Origin: Mesorhizobium sp. M7A.F.Ca.US.006.01.1.1
GTDB taxonomy: Bacteria > Pseudomonadota > Alphaproteobacteria > Rhizobiales > Rhizobiaceae
Assembly (NCBI RefSeq): GCF_003997935.1
Contig: NZ_RZQL01000016.1
Span: 1 to 51,290 of the forward strand
Reading direction: 5' to 3'
Length of the DNA: 51,290 nucleotides
The notes under the pieces were generated by a model, which worked only from the letters and a program-made list of their open reading frames with translations, ran no database searches and was not told the origin of the DNA. This document shows positions 25,960 through 34,115 of the stretch, one piece after another (position 1 is the first letter of the stretch; every line of letters starts with the position of its first letter). Made by a program: the position numbers and the translations under genes.

Positions 25960-26060
25960 TGCATGTCGCCCAAAAGTGGCCCCGGATTTGGGGGAACGAC
26001 ATGCATCGAATCAAAGACCTGAAGTGGGTCGCGTGAATCCGCTCAAACGCGATGCACTTC
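25959..26060. repeat. Pair of palindromic intergenic elements
   Basis: First element: perfect arms ATGCATGTCG (25959-25968) and CGACATGCAT (25997-26006), with CCCAAA/TTTGGG inside. Second: GAAGTG..TCGCGT (26021-26034) against ACGCGA..CACTTC (26047-26060), a 14-bp stem with a 2-base mismatch. The first resembles an element I recall from many Mesorhizobium intergenic regions. It begins at the stop codon of the upstream gene. The rest, to 26230, shows no gene. Confidence 0.65.
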
Positions 26061-26230
26061 AGAACTTTTCCCGAAAGGTGGTTTCCCTTTACCGGAGCAT
26101 GCGGTAGACCGCGCTCCCCAGCCAAATGGCGGACACAAACAATTCGGTTCGGCAGAGCAGCCCGTCCCGGGCAGCGCGCGATTTCTTATGGCGCCTCTCG
26201 GCTCGCCGACGACAAATACAGGAACTTGTC

Positions 26231-27487
26231 ATGCGACCAGCCTTCGGCGGCATCGACTTCGGGACTTCGAACTCCACCGTGGGCGTGGTCCGCAACGGGC
26301 AGCCGCGGCTCGTCGTGCTTGAGGACGGCCAGGTGACGCTGCCCAGCGCCGTGTTCTTCAACTTCGAGGACAACCGCACCTGCTTTGGCCGCCACGCCAT
26401 CGCCAACTACACCGACAGCATCGAAGGCCGGCTGATGCGTTCTCTGAAGAGCGTGCTCGGCAGTTCGCTGGCCCATGAAAAGACCCGCATCAAATCGCGG
26501 TCGATCGGCTTCATGGAGATCGTCGGCATGTTCCTCGGCCATCTCAAGAAGAGGCTGGAAGCAGATGCCGGCGATACGGTCGAGACCGTCGTGCTTGGCC
26601 GGCCGGTGCAATTCGTCGACGACGATGCCGAGGCCGACGCGAAGGCGCAAAGCGAACTCGAGAACGCCGCCCGCGCCCAGGGCTTCAAGCATATCGCTTT
26701 CCAGTTCGAGCCGATCGCGGCGGCGCTCGACTACGAGCAGAAGGTGACACGCGAGGAATTGGCGCTGATCATCGACATGGGCGGCGGCACGTCGGACTTC
26801 TCGATCGTGCGCGTTTCACCGCAGCGCTCCCGTTCGCTCGACCGCAAGGACGACATCCTGGCCAGCCGAGGCGTCCATATCGGCGGCACGGATTTCGACC
26901 GGCTGCTGAGCATCGCCCATGTGATGCCGCAGCTCGGCTATTTGACGCCAACCAAGGACGGCAAGCGCAATCTGCCGGCAAGCTACTTCATCGATCTGGC
27001 GACATGGCAGCGCATCAATCTGGTCTACACCGCCAAGGCGATGACGCATCTGCGCCAGATCCGCTACGAGGCCGAGCGCGCCGACCTGGTCGACCGCTTC
27101 ATCCACATCGTCGAACACCGCTATGGACATGCCCTGGCGGCACTTGTGGAAAAGGCCAAGATCCAGCTGACCGATGGCTCGTCCGCCCATGTAGCCGTGA
27201 AGCTGCCAGGTGCGGAGTTCGCCGCCGAAATCACGCGCAACGGGCTGGACGCCACGATTGCCAGGGACATCGAGCGGGTCACGGCAACGGTGGCGCAGAC
27301 CATCCGCGACGCTGAGGTGGAGCCATCCGACATCACCGCGGTGTTCCTGACCGGCGGATCGACCGCGATCCCGCTGGCAAGGCGAGAAATTCTGTCGCTG
27401 GTGCCGCAGGCATCCGTCATCGAAGGCGACATGTTCGGCTCGGTCGGACTTGGCCTGGCGCTGGATGCGCAGCGAAAGTTCGGCTGA
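26231..27487 (+). CDS. Hsp70-family ATPase (YegD-like), lacking the substrate-binding domain
   Basis: A 418-residue actin-like ATPase. The nucleotide-binding motifs are intact: FGGIDFGTSNSTVGVV (phosphate 1), ALIIDMGGGTSDFSIVRV (phosphate 2) and AVFLTGGSTAIPLARREI (adenosine). The protein ends soon after, so the peptide-binding and lid domains of DnaK are missing, as in the YegD group. ATG 26231 (MRPAFGG) has AGGAA upstream; the frame runs back to 26126 without support. It sits between the TSUP pair and the LysR/molybdoenzyme genes; a chaperone role in that system is speculative. Confidence 0.87.
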   Translation: MRPAFGGIDFGTSNSTVGVVRNGQPRLVVLEDGQVTLPSAVFFNFEDNRTCFGRHAIANYTDSIEGRLMRSLKSVLGSSLAHEKTRIKSRSIGFMEIVGMFLGHLKKRLEADAGDTVETVVLGRPVQFVDDDAEADAKAQSELENAARAQGFKHIAFQFEPIAAALDYEQKVTREELALIIDMGGGTSDFSIVRVSPQRSRSLDRKDDILASRGVHIGGTDFDRLLSIAHVMPQLGYLTPTKDGKRNLPASYFIDLATWQRINLVYTAKAMTHLRQIRYEAERADLVDRFIHIVEHRYGHALAALVEKAKIQLTDGSSAHVAVKLPGAEFAAEITRNGLDATIARDIERVTATVAQTIRDAEVEPSDITAVFLTGGSTAIPLARREILSLVPQASVIEGDMFGSVGLGLALDAQRKFG

Positions 27488-27500
27488 TTCACCGCACCAA

Positions 27501-27539
27501 CAGATGTAATCGCCGCAGAGGATGCGGAGATTACATCTG
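27501..27539. terminator. Long hairpin after the Hsp70-like gene
   Basis: CAGATGTAATC (27501-27511) pairs with GATTACATCTG (27529-27539), and CCGCA with TGCGG inside, one mismatch, loop GAGGA. A second small hairpin, GTCGGC-CTTGA-GCCGAC (27563-27579), follows. Both lie between converging genes; no U-tract follows the first. Confidence 0.5.
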
Positions 27540-27609
27540 CTATTCTCCGCATCAAATATCTGGTCGGCCTTGAGCCGACGACGTAGGCTGGTCGGATTCT
27601 GAAGTGGCA

Positions 27610-28512
27610 CTACACCAGACCGCTTCCAACGGTTTCGTCGCCCAGATGCGCCTTGAGCGCCATCTGGGCCAGGCTTGCCTGGCGATCGCGGTGGGTGATC
27701 ATGGCGAAGTCGCGTTTCGGCAGTTCGAGCGACACCGATCTCAGACTGCCTTCGGCCACGGCGCGAGCCACGACAAGCTCCGAGATGATGGTGGCGCCGG
27801 CCCCCGCCTCGACCGCCTGGCGGATAGCTTCATTGCTCGGCAGCACCAGGAATATCTGGAGGTCGGCGAGCGAAATCCCTTCTTGGCGCGCCAGATCCTC
27901 CAGCACCTCGCGCGTACCCGAACCACCCTCGCGGATGATCCAGCGCAGGCCCTTGATGTCAGGGCGGCCGGGCGCAATCTCAGGGATCTCAGGATGCGCG
28001 CTGGCAACCACCAGCATCAGCCTGTCGACGTCGACCTTGGTGCGGCGCAGGATATCGGACTCGGTGCGGCCTTCGACCAGGCCGAGATCCGCCGCGCCAT
28101 CGAGGACATTGGCCTCGACCTGCCTGGTGTTGCCGATGGAGACGCTCAGCCTGACGGCCGGATAGGCTTCGTGGAAGGAAGCCAGCCGGCGCGGCAGCCA
28201 GTAGCTGGCGATGGTCTGGCTGGCGGCGATCGAGAGGCTGCCGGTGACGGTCTGTGAGACATGCTCCAGCACATTGCGCGCGGTGGCGGCCCGCTCGAGC
28301 ACGGCCTTGGCCTCCGGCAGGAACCGGTGGCCGGTCTGGGCAAGCTCGATGTTGCGGCCGACCCGGTTGAACAGGTGGACGCCGTGCTGTTCTTCAAGCG
28401 CCCGGATGGCGGCCGATGCGGCCGACTGCGAAATGCCCAGCAGTTCCGCTGCCTTGGTCATATGGCCGCGCTCGGCGACGGCAACGAAAATCCGCAACTG
28501 GTCCAGGGTCAT
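27610..28512 (-). CDS. LysR-family transcription regulator, probable soeABC regulator
   Basis: A 300-residue LysR-type regulator. The winged helix-turn-helix is at the N-terminus (MTLDQLRIFVAVAERGHMTK, AAELLGISQSAASAAIRALE) and the periplasmic-binding-like effector domain follows (SLSIAASQTIASYWLPRRLA, IREGGSGTREVLEDLARQEG). The latter segment resembles the CysB/CbbR-type effector fold. ATG 28512 is favoured over a TTG at 28530. It is divergent from the molybdoenzyme operon across a 278-bp gap, the usual arrangement for a LysR protein and its target. The inducer may be sulfite or a related sulfur compound (inference). Confidence 0.88.
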   Translation of the reverse strand: MTLDQLRIFVAVAERGHMTKAAELLGISQSAASAAIRALEEQHGVHLFNRVGRNIELAQTGHRFLPEAKAVLERAATARNVLEHVSQTVTGSLSIAASQTIASYWLPRRLASFHEAYPAVRLSVSIGNTRQVEANVLDGAADLGLVEGRTESDILRRTKVDVDRLMLVVASAHPEIPEIAPGRPDIKGLRWIIREGGSGTREVLEDLARQEGISLADLQIFLVLPSNEAIRQAVEAGAGATIISELVVARAVAEGSLRSVSLELPKRDFAMITHRDRQASLAQMALKAHLGDETVGSGLV

Positions 28513-28790
28513 GTCCGCATTAAGAACCAATATCGATCGAATTTACAAGAACAACTGATTAGACGGATCGATAGCTTTATTCTAAGTTTTCGAGTGAAGT
28601 TAGAAAAAATTCGCCGAGAGATCGCAGAGAGCAGAATGATCGGGCGGTTCAGATCCCTGCTTGCGCATTGGACCCGCGGCATAAGGCGGCGGCTTGCCGG
28701 TGATCGATATCACCCGGAAGAGCATTACATGCGCGGCCCCGGGCCGAAGACGCGGGCCAAATCCATGGGCCGTACAGGCACCACCGGATC
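28513..28790. promoter_or_regulatory. Divergent lysR / soeA promoter region with a LysR-type dyad
   Basis: TTCTAA (28580-28585) and TTAGAA (28600-28605) form an inverted repeat with a 14-bp centre, in the AT-rich part close to the lysR start. LysR proteins bind dyads of this kind (T-N11-A cores). The remainder, to 28790, is GC-rich; no -35/-10 pair is claimed and no small gene was found. Confidence 0.45.
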
Positions 28791-31721
28791 ATGATGCAGG
28801 GACCGCCGCGCGGCGCGAATTCGGCACCATCGCAACGCCGGCTTGCCGACACGCGAGCGCCTGACGAAGGCGACGGCGTCGACACCTCGCCTGATGTTTC
28901 CGACAGCATCGCCAGGACGACCTGCTATATGTGCGCCTGCCGCTGCGGCATCGATGTGCACATCAAGGATGGCAAGGTCCGCTACATCAACGGCAACAGG
29001 GACCACCCGGTCAATCGCGGCGTGATCTGCGGCAAGGGCAGCTCCGGCATCATGCAGCACTACAGCCCGGCCAGGCTGAAGAAGCCGTTGCTGCGCAGCG
29101 GGCCGCGCGGCTCGGGGGAGTTCCGCGAGATCGAGTGGGAGGAGGCGTTTTCGATCGCCACTGAACGGCTCTCGGCCATCCGCCAGACCGACCCCAGGAA
29201 ACTGGCCTTCTTCACCGGCCGCGATCAATCCCAATCCTTGACCGGCTGGTGGGCGAGCCAGTTCGGCACCCCGAATTTCGCCGCCCATGGCGGCTTCTGT
29301 TCGGTCAACATGGCAGCTGGCGGCCTCTATACGATCGGCGGCTCCTTCTGGGAGTTCGGCGAGCCCGACTGGGACAACACCCGGTATTTCATGCTGTTCG
29401 GGGTTGCCGAAGACCATGATTCCAACCCGATCAAGATCGGCCTCGGCAAACTCAAGGCGCGCGGCGCCAAGGTCGTCTCGATCAACCCGTGCCGCACCGG
29501 CTACAATGCCATTGCCGACGACTGGATCGGCATCCGGCCCGGCACCGACGGCCTGTTCGTGTTCGCGCTTATCCACGAATTGCTCAAGGCGGGCCGCGTC
29601 GATCTCGATTATCTGCTGCGCTACACCAATGCCCATTCGCTCGTCATCCAGGAGCCGGGTGCCGCCGATGACGGTCTGTTCGTGCGCGGTGCCGACGGAA
29701 ATCCGCTGGCGTGGGACAGGGTTGCGAAGACGCCTGTCGGCGCCGCCGATGCCGGTGCGAAGCCGGCGCTGACCGGCAGCTTCACGATCGGCGGGCGCCG
29801 CTGCGTCCCGGTGTTCCAGCTCATCGCCGATCGCTACCTTGATGAGAGCTATGCGCCGGACGCGGTCGCCGAGCGCTGCGGCATTGCCGCCGATACGATC
29901 CGCAGGATCGCCGCCGAACTTGCGCATGTCGCCTTCGAACAGACGATCGAACTGCCAATCGCCTGGACCGACTGGGCCGGGCGCCGGCACGAGACCATCA
30001 AAGGGCGGCCTGTCTCGATGCACGCCATGCGCGGCATCTCGGCCCATTCGAACGGCTTTCACACCTGCCGCGCCATCCATCTCCTCCAGGTGTTGCTGGG
30101 CACGGTGGATGTTCCCGGCGGTTTCCGTTTCAAGCCGCCCTACCCCCGCTCCGCTCCGCCCGGTCCCAAGCCAGCCGGCAAAACCGTCAAGCCGATGACG
30201 CCGCTTGACGGCATGCCACTCGGTTTCGTCTGTGGGCCGGACGATTTGCTGGTCGATGAGGCCGGCACGCCGCTTCGCATCGACAAGGCCTATTCCTGGG
30301 ACGCACCGCTGGCGGCACACGGCCTGATGCACACCGTCATCCGCAATGCCTGGGCCGGCGATCCGTACCCGATCGATACGCTGATGATGTACATGTCGAA
30401 CATGGCGTGGAATTCCTCGATGAACACCGTCGAGACCATTGCCATGCTGACCGACCATGACGATGCGGGCAACTACAAGATCCCCTTCATCATCTATTCC
30501 GACGCGTACTATTCCGAGACCGTGCCGTTCGCCGACCTCGTGCTGCCGGACACCACCTATCTCGAGCGGCATGATTGCATCAGCCTGCTCGACCGGCCTA
30601 TCAGCCACGCCGACGGACCCGGCGACGCCATCCGCCATCCCGTCGTCGAGCCCGACCGCGACGTCAGGCCGTTCCAGTCGGTGCTGATCGAACTCGGTGC
30701 GCGGCTCCGCCTGCCCGGTTTCGTCAACGACGATGGTTCGGCCAAATATGCCGACTACGCCGACTACATCGTCAATCATGAGCGCACGCCGGGCATAGGC
30801 CCGCTCGCCGGCTGGCGCGGCAAGGACGGGACTTCGACCGGCAGGGGCGAGGCCAACCCGGACCAGTTGCAGCGCTACATCGACAATGGTGGCTTCTGGC
30901 ACCACGATTTCTCCGACGACCAGCGCTACTACAAGATGGCCAACCGCTCCTATCTCGACTTCGCCGAAAGCATGGGCTTCATCCCGAAGGCTGAGCCGAT
31001 CGTCTTCCAGCTCTACTCCGAGCCGCTGCAGCGTTTCCGCCTTGCCGCGCGTGGGCATGGCCCTGTCTTGCCACCAAAGGGTGATCGCCAGCGCATCGAG
31101 ACCTACATGGACCCGCTGCCCTTCTGGCACATGCCCTTCGAGGAAGCGGCTGTCGACCTCGAAAAATATCCGCTGCATGCGCTGACGCAACGGCCGATGC
31201 ACATGTACCATTCCTGGGGTTCGCAGAATGCGTGGCTGAGGCAGATCACCAGCCAGAACCGGCTGTTCGTGCATCACCGGACGGCAGCCGGTTTCGGTCT
31301 TGTCGATGACGACTGGGTGTGGATCGAGAGCATCAACGGCAGGGTGAAGGGGCAGATCAAGCTGATCGACGGGGTGAACGAAAGCACGGTCTGGACCTGG
31401 AACGCGATCGGCAAAAGGCGCGGCAGTTGGGGGCTGAAGGACGACGCGGCCGAGAGCAACCGTGGCTTCCTGCTCAACCATATCATCGGCGACCAGACCT
31501 CGGCCGACGCTCAGGGCAAGCGCTATTCGAACTCCGATCCTGTGACCGGCCAGGCGGCATGGTTCGACCTGCGCGTGCGCATCGTCAAATGCGCTGTTGA
31601 GGAAGCCGGCTTCACCGAACCGCAGTTCGAGCGTTTCCAGCAGCCGCCGCATTTCGAACCCTCGCCCGACAGGCTGACTTTCGGCGCCGAATTCCGCCGG
31701 GCAAGAGAGGCGACTGAATGA
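28791..31721 (+). CDS. soeA: Molybdopterin oxidoreductase catalytic subunit, probable sulfite dehydrogenase SoeA
   Basis: A 976-residue DMSO-reductase-family molybdenum enzyme. The N-terminal [4Fe-4S] site is C45-x2-C48-x3-C52-x27-C80 (TTCYMCACRCGIDVHI ... GVICGKG). Cys170 in FAAHGGFCSVNMAAGG is the likely Mo ligand. There is no Tat signal at the N-terminus, so the enzyme is cytoplasmic, which fits SoeA and argues against periplasmic PsrA/PhsA/DmsA types. Its stop overlaps the next start by 4 bp (ATGA). With the Fe-S subunit and NrfD/DmsC-type anchor this matches SoeABC, which oxidises sulfite to sulfate and feeds quinone. Substrate is inferred from architecture and the nearby TSUP gene. Confidence 0.82.
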   Translation: MMQGPPRGANSAPSQRRLADTRAPDEGDGVDTSPDVSDSIARTTCYMCACRCGIDVHIKDGKVRYINGNRDHPVNRGVICGKGSSGIMQHYSPARLKKPLLRSGPRGSGEFREIEWEEAFSIATERLSAIRQTDPRKLAFFTGRDQSQSLTGWWASQFGTPNFAAHGGFCSVNMAAGGLYTIGGSFWEFGEPDWDNTRYFMLFGVAEDHDSNPIKIGLGKLKARGAKVVSINPCRTGYNAIADDWIGIRPGTDGLFVFALIHELLKAGRVDLDYLLRYTNAHSLVIQEPGAADDGLFVRGADGNPLAWDRVAKTPVGAADAGAKPALTGSFTIGGRRCVPVFQLIADRYLDESYAPDAVAERCGIAADTIRRIAAELAHVAFEQTIELPIAWTDWAGRRHETIKGRPVSMHAMRGISAHSNGFHTCRAIHLLQVLLGTVDVPGGFRFKPPYPRSAPPGPKPAGKTVKPMTPLDGMPLGFVCGPDDLLVDEAGTPLRIDKAYSWDAPLAAHGLMHTVIRNAWAGDPYPIDTLMMYMSNMAWNSSMNTVETIAMLTDHDDAGNYKIPFIIYSDAYYSETVPFADLVLPDTTYLERHDCISLLDRPISHADGPGDAIRHPVVEPDRDVRPFQSVLIELGARLRLPGFVNDDGSAKYADYADYIVNHERTPGIGPLAGWRGKDGTSTGRGEANPDQLQRYIDNGGFWHHDFSDDQRYYKMANRSYLDFAESMGFIPKAEPIVFQLYSEPLQRFRLAARGHGPVLPPKGDRQRIETYMDPLPFWHMPFEEAAVDLEKYPLHALTQRPMHMYHSWGSQNAWLRQITSQNRLFVHHRTAAGFGLVDDDWVWIESINGRVKGQIKLIDGVNESTVWTWNAIGKRRGSWGLKDDAAESNRGFLLNHIIGDQTSADAQGKRYSNSDPVTGQAAWFDLRVRIVKCAVEEAGFTEPQFERFQQPPHFEPSPDRLTFGAEFRRAREATE

Positions 31722-32452
31722 CCTGTCTGCCAAGTCAAAGCGGCAAGAAGCTCGGCCTCGTCATCGACCTCGATACGTGCGTGGGCTGCCAAGCCTGTGT
31801 CACCGCCTGCAAGGAATGGAACACCGGCGGCCACATGGCGCCGCTGACCGACATCGACCCCTATGGCGGCCACGTCGACGGCGTCTGGTTCAACCGCGTG
31901 CACAGCTATGAGCACACCACCGAGATGGGCGGTCGGACGGTGAACTTCCCGCGCTCCTGCCTGCATTGCGAAACGCCGGCGTGCGTCACCGTCTGCCCCA
32001 CCGGTGCCTCGTACAAAAGGGCCTCGGACGGCATCGTGCTGATCGACGAGGACAAGTGCATCGGCTGCAAATTGTGCAGTTGGGCCTGCCCTTACGGCGC
32101 ACGCGAGTTCGACACCGATGTCGGGGTGATGAAGAAGTGCACGCTGTGCGTCGACCGCATCTACAATGACAATCTGGCCGAGGAAGACCGTGTGCCGGCC
32201 TGCGTCGCCGCTTGCCCGACCAGCGCCCGGCATTTCGGCGACCTCGGCGATCCCCTGTCGGCTGTCTCGCAACTGGTGGCGGAGCGTGGCGGCGTCGACC
32301 TGATGCCTGAGCTCGGCTATCGCCCGACCAACAAATATTTGCCGCCACGCGCCCACACCGCGCGCGCCGCATCGGTGGCCGCGCCGGCATTGGAAACGGT
32401 GCGGGCCGAAGGCGGCTTCCTCGGCTGGGTCGACCGCATGCTTTCGAACTGA
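31718..32452 (+). CDS. soeB: Four-cluster ferredoxin-type electron-transfer subunit, probable SoeB
   Basis: A 244-residue iron-sulfur subunit with sixteen Cys placed for four [4Fe-4S] clusters: C21/24/27/31 (CVGCQACVTAC), C81/84/89/93 (CLHCETPACVTVCP), C114/117/120/124 (CIGCKLCSWACPYG) and C141/144/162/166 (CTLC ... CVAACP). It would carry electrons from the Mo subunit to the membrane anchor. No signal sequence. It overlaps soeA by 4 bp and ends 3 bp before soeC, so the three are made as one unit. Confidence 0.87.
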   Translation: MTCLPSQSGKKLGLVIDLDTCVGCQACVTACKEWNTGGHMAPLTDIDPYGGHVDGVWFNRVHSYEHTTEMGGRTVNFPRSCLHCETPACVTVCPTGASYKRASDGIVLIDEDKCIGCKLCSWACPYGAREFDTDVGVMKKCTLCVDRIYNDNLAEEDRVPACVAACPTSARHFGDLGDPLSAVSQLVAERGGVDLMPELGYRPTNKYLPPRAHTARAASVAAPALETVRAEGGFLGWVDRMLSN

Positions 32453-32455
32453 CCC

Positions 32456-33391
32456 ATGCATCCAGCCTTCTCCGTCGTCTTTTTCACCACCGCCACCGGC
32501 GCCGGCTACGGCCTGCTCGCGCTGCTGGGCGTGCTCGGCGGCTTCCAGATCATCCCAGCCGATTTCTGGCTGGGCTTCATCGGCATGGGGCTGGCACTCG
32601 GCCTGATCGTGGCCGGCCTGTTGTCCTCAACGGGTCATCTCGGCCGCCCCGAACGCGCCTGGCGGGCATTCTCGCAATGGCGCAGTTCATGGCTGTCGCG
32701 CGAAGGTGTTGCCTCGGTCATCACCTTCATTCCGGCGGGACTGTTCGGCATCGGTTGGATATTCTTCGGCAAGACCGATGGCTGGGTCGGCATCGCCGGA
32801 TCTCTGGCCGCCATCGGCGCAATCATCACCGTCTGCACCACCGGCATGATCTATGCGTCGCTGAAGCCGATCGCCCAATGGCACAGCCGCTTCACCCTGC
32901 CCGGCTATCTCATCTTCTCAGCGATGACCGGCAGCGTGCTGCTGAACGCGCTGCTGCAGGGCTTTGCGCTTGGTTCGAAGGTGCAGTTGGCGGCTTGCCT
33001 GCTGCTGACCTTGTTCGGCTGGAGTTGGAAGCTGGCGACCTGGCGCTACAACGACCGTTTGGAGATCTCAACCACGGCCAACACCGCAACGGGGTTGGCC
33101 GGCGGCACAGTGCGGTCGCTGGAATGGCCGCATACCGAGGAAAATTATCTGCTCAAGGAAATGGGTTTCCGCATCGCGCGCAAGCACGGCGCGCGGCTAC
33201 GCCAGATCACGCAGGCGCTGGCCTTTGCCTTGCCCGTCGTGTTGCTTGCCATTGGGCTCGCTCTGCCATGGCCGCTAGCGGCGTTGCTGTCGGTGCTCGC
33301 CGCGATCGTGCAATTCGCCGGCATGCTGGTCGAAAGATGGCTGTTCTTCGCCGAGGCGAAGCACACGGTGACGCTCTATTACGGCAGATAG
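32456..33391 (+). CDS. soeC: DmsC-type membrane anchor subunit, probable SoeC
   Basis: A 311-residue, very hydrophobic protein with about eight membrane helices, beginning MHPAFSVVFFTTATGAGYGL, the DmsC-family N-terminus. The motif STGHLGRPERAWRAFSQWRS on a loop between helices is also typical of DmsC/SoeC. It should hold the SoeAB pair on the cytoplasmic face of the inner membrane and pass electrons to the quinone pool. It follows soeB by 3 bp. The gene converges with pdeM, only 7 bp apart, leaving no room for a separate terminator. Confidence 0.87.
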   Translation: MHPAFSVVFFTTATGAGYGLLALLGVLGGFQIIPADFWLGFIGMGLALGLIVAGLLSSTGHLGRPERAWRAFSQWRSSWLSREGVASVITFIPAGLFGIGWIFFGKTDGWVGIAGSLAAIGAIITVCTTGMIYASLKPIAQWHSRFTLPGYLIFSAMTGSVLLNALLQGFALGSKVQLAACLLLTLFGWSWKLATWRYNDRLEISTTANTATGLAGGTVRSLEWPHTEENYLLKEMGFRIARKHGARLRQITQALAFALPVVLLAIGLALPWPLAALLSVLAAIVQFAGMLVERWLFFAEAKHTVTLYYGR

Positions 33392-33398
33392 GGCAGTT

Positions 33399-34115
33399 TC
33401 AGCCCGGCCTGAGCATCGAGCGCGAGATGGCGAAGATGCGGTCCGTGCCAAGCATATAGGCCATCAGCGTATCCAGCCGAAACAGGCCGGCATAGGCGCG
33501 GTCGAGGACGTTGAGCGAACCGGTATAGGCGCCGAAGGCCGGCATGATCATGCGGCCGCCATCGCCGGCAAAGCAGCGCCGCCGCACCGAGCGGCCCTGC
33601 TGGACTATGCGGGCGCAGGGATGCAGATGGCCCGCTATTTCACCTTCGACGCGCTGCTTCGAGGGCTCATGCCGGAACAGCAGCGAGCCAATGGCCAGTT
33701 CGCGCACCGTCTCACCGGGCAGATCGGCTGGCGCTTCCGGATCGTGGTTGCCGGCAACCCAGAACCAGTCGCGGCCGGCCATCAGCGCTTCCAGCCGCTC
33801 TCGGAAACTTGCGTGCATGCGTTGGGCGCCGCCGCCATCGTGAAAGCTGTCGCCCAGGCTGATGACGATCGACGGCTGGTAGTCCGATATCACGGCCTGA
33901 AGCCGCAGCAGGGTCGCGCCGGTGTCGTAGGGCGGAATCAGCGTGCCGCGCCGTGCCAGCGATGAGCCCTTTTCCAGATGCAGGTCGGACACGGCCAGAA
34001 GCCGCAGATCCGGAAAATAGAGCACGCCGCGCGGGTCGCAGACGGCGCGCTCGCCGGCGATGCCGACAAGGTCGGCCTCGGCGATCAGCGATGTGCGCGC
34101 CAGCGAAAAATTCAT
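33399..34115 (-). CDS. pdeM: Ligase-associated DNA damage response metallophosphoesterase PdeM
   Basis: A calcineurin-like phosphoesterase of 238 residues with the metal-binding motifs AVSDLHLEKGS, SLGDSFHDG, VAGNHDPE and GEIAGHLHPCARI. Members of this family travel with an Lhr-type helicase in a proposed DNA-repair set that also has an ATP-dependent ligase and a second nuclease-like protein. Here the ATG overlaps the helicase stop region by 4 bp, so the two are coupled. Ligase and exonuclease partners are not in the window. Confidence 0.9.
   Translation of the reverse strand: MNFSLARTSLIAEADLVGIAGERAVCDPRGVLYFPDLRLLAVSDLHLEKGSSLARRGTLIPPYDTGATLLRLQAVISDYQPSIVISLGDSFHDGGGAQRMHASFRERLEALMAGRDWFWVAGNHDPEAPADLPGETVRELAIGSLLFRHEPSKQRVEGEIAGHLHPCARIVQQGRSVRRRCFAGDGGRMIMPAFGAYTGSLNVLDRAYAGLFRLDTLMAYMLGTDRIFAISRSMLRPG

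Noticed and set aside
28725..31733. A 1002-codon open frame on the minus strand opposite the SoeA gene
   Set aside because: Same GC-driven shadow effect; the + strand encodes a complete molybdoenzyme with all motifs.
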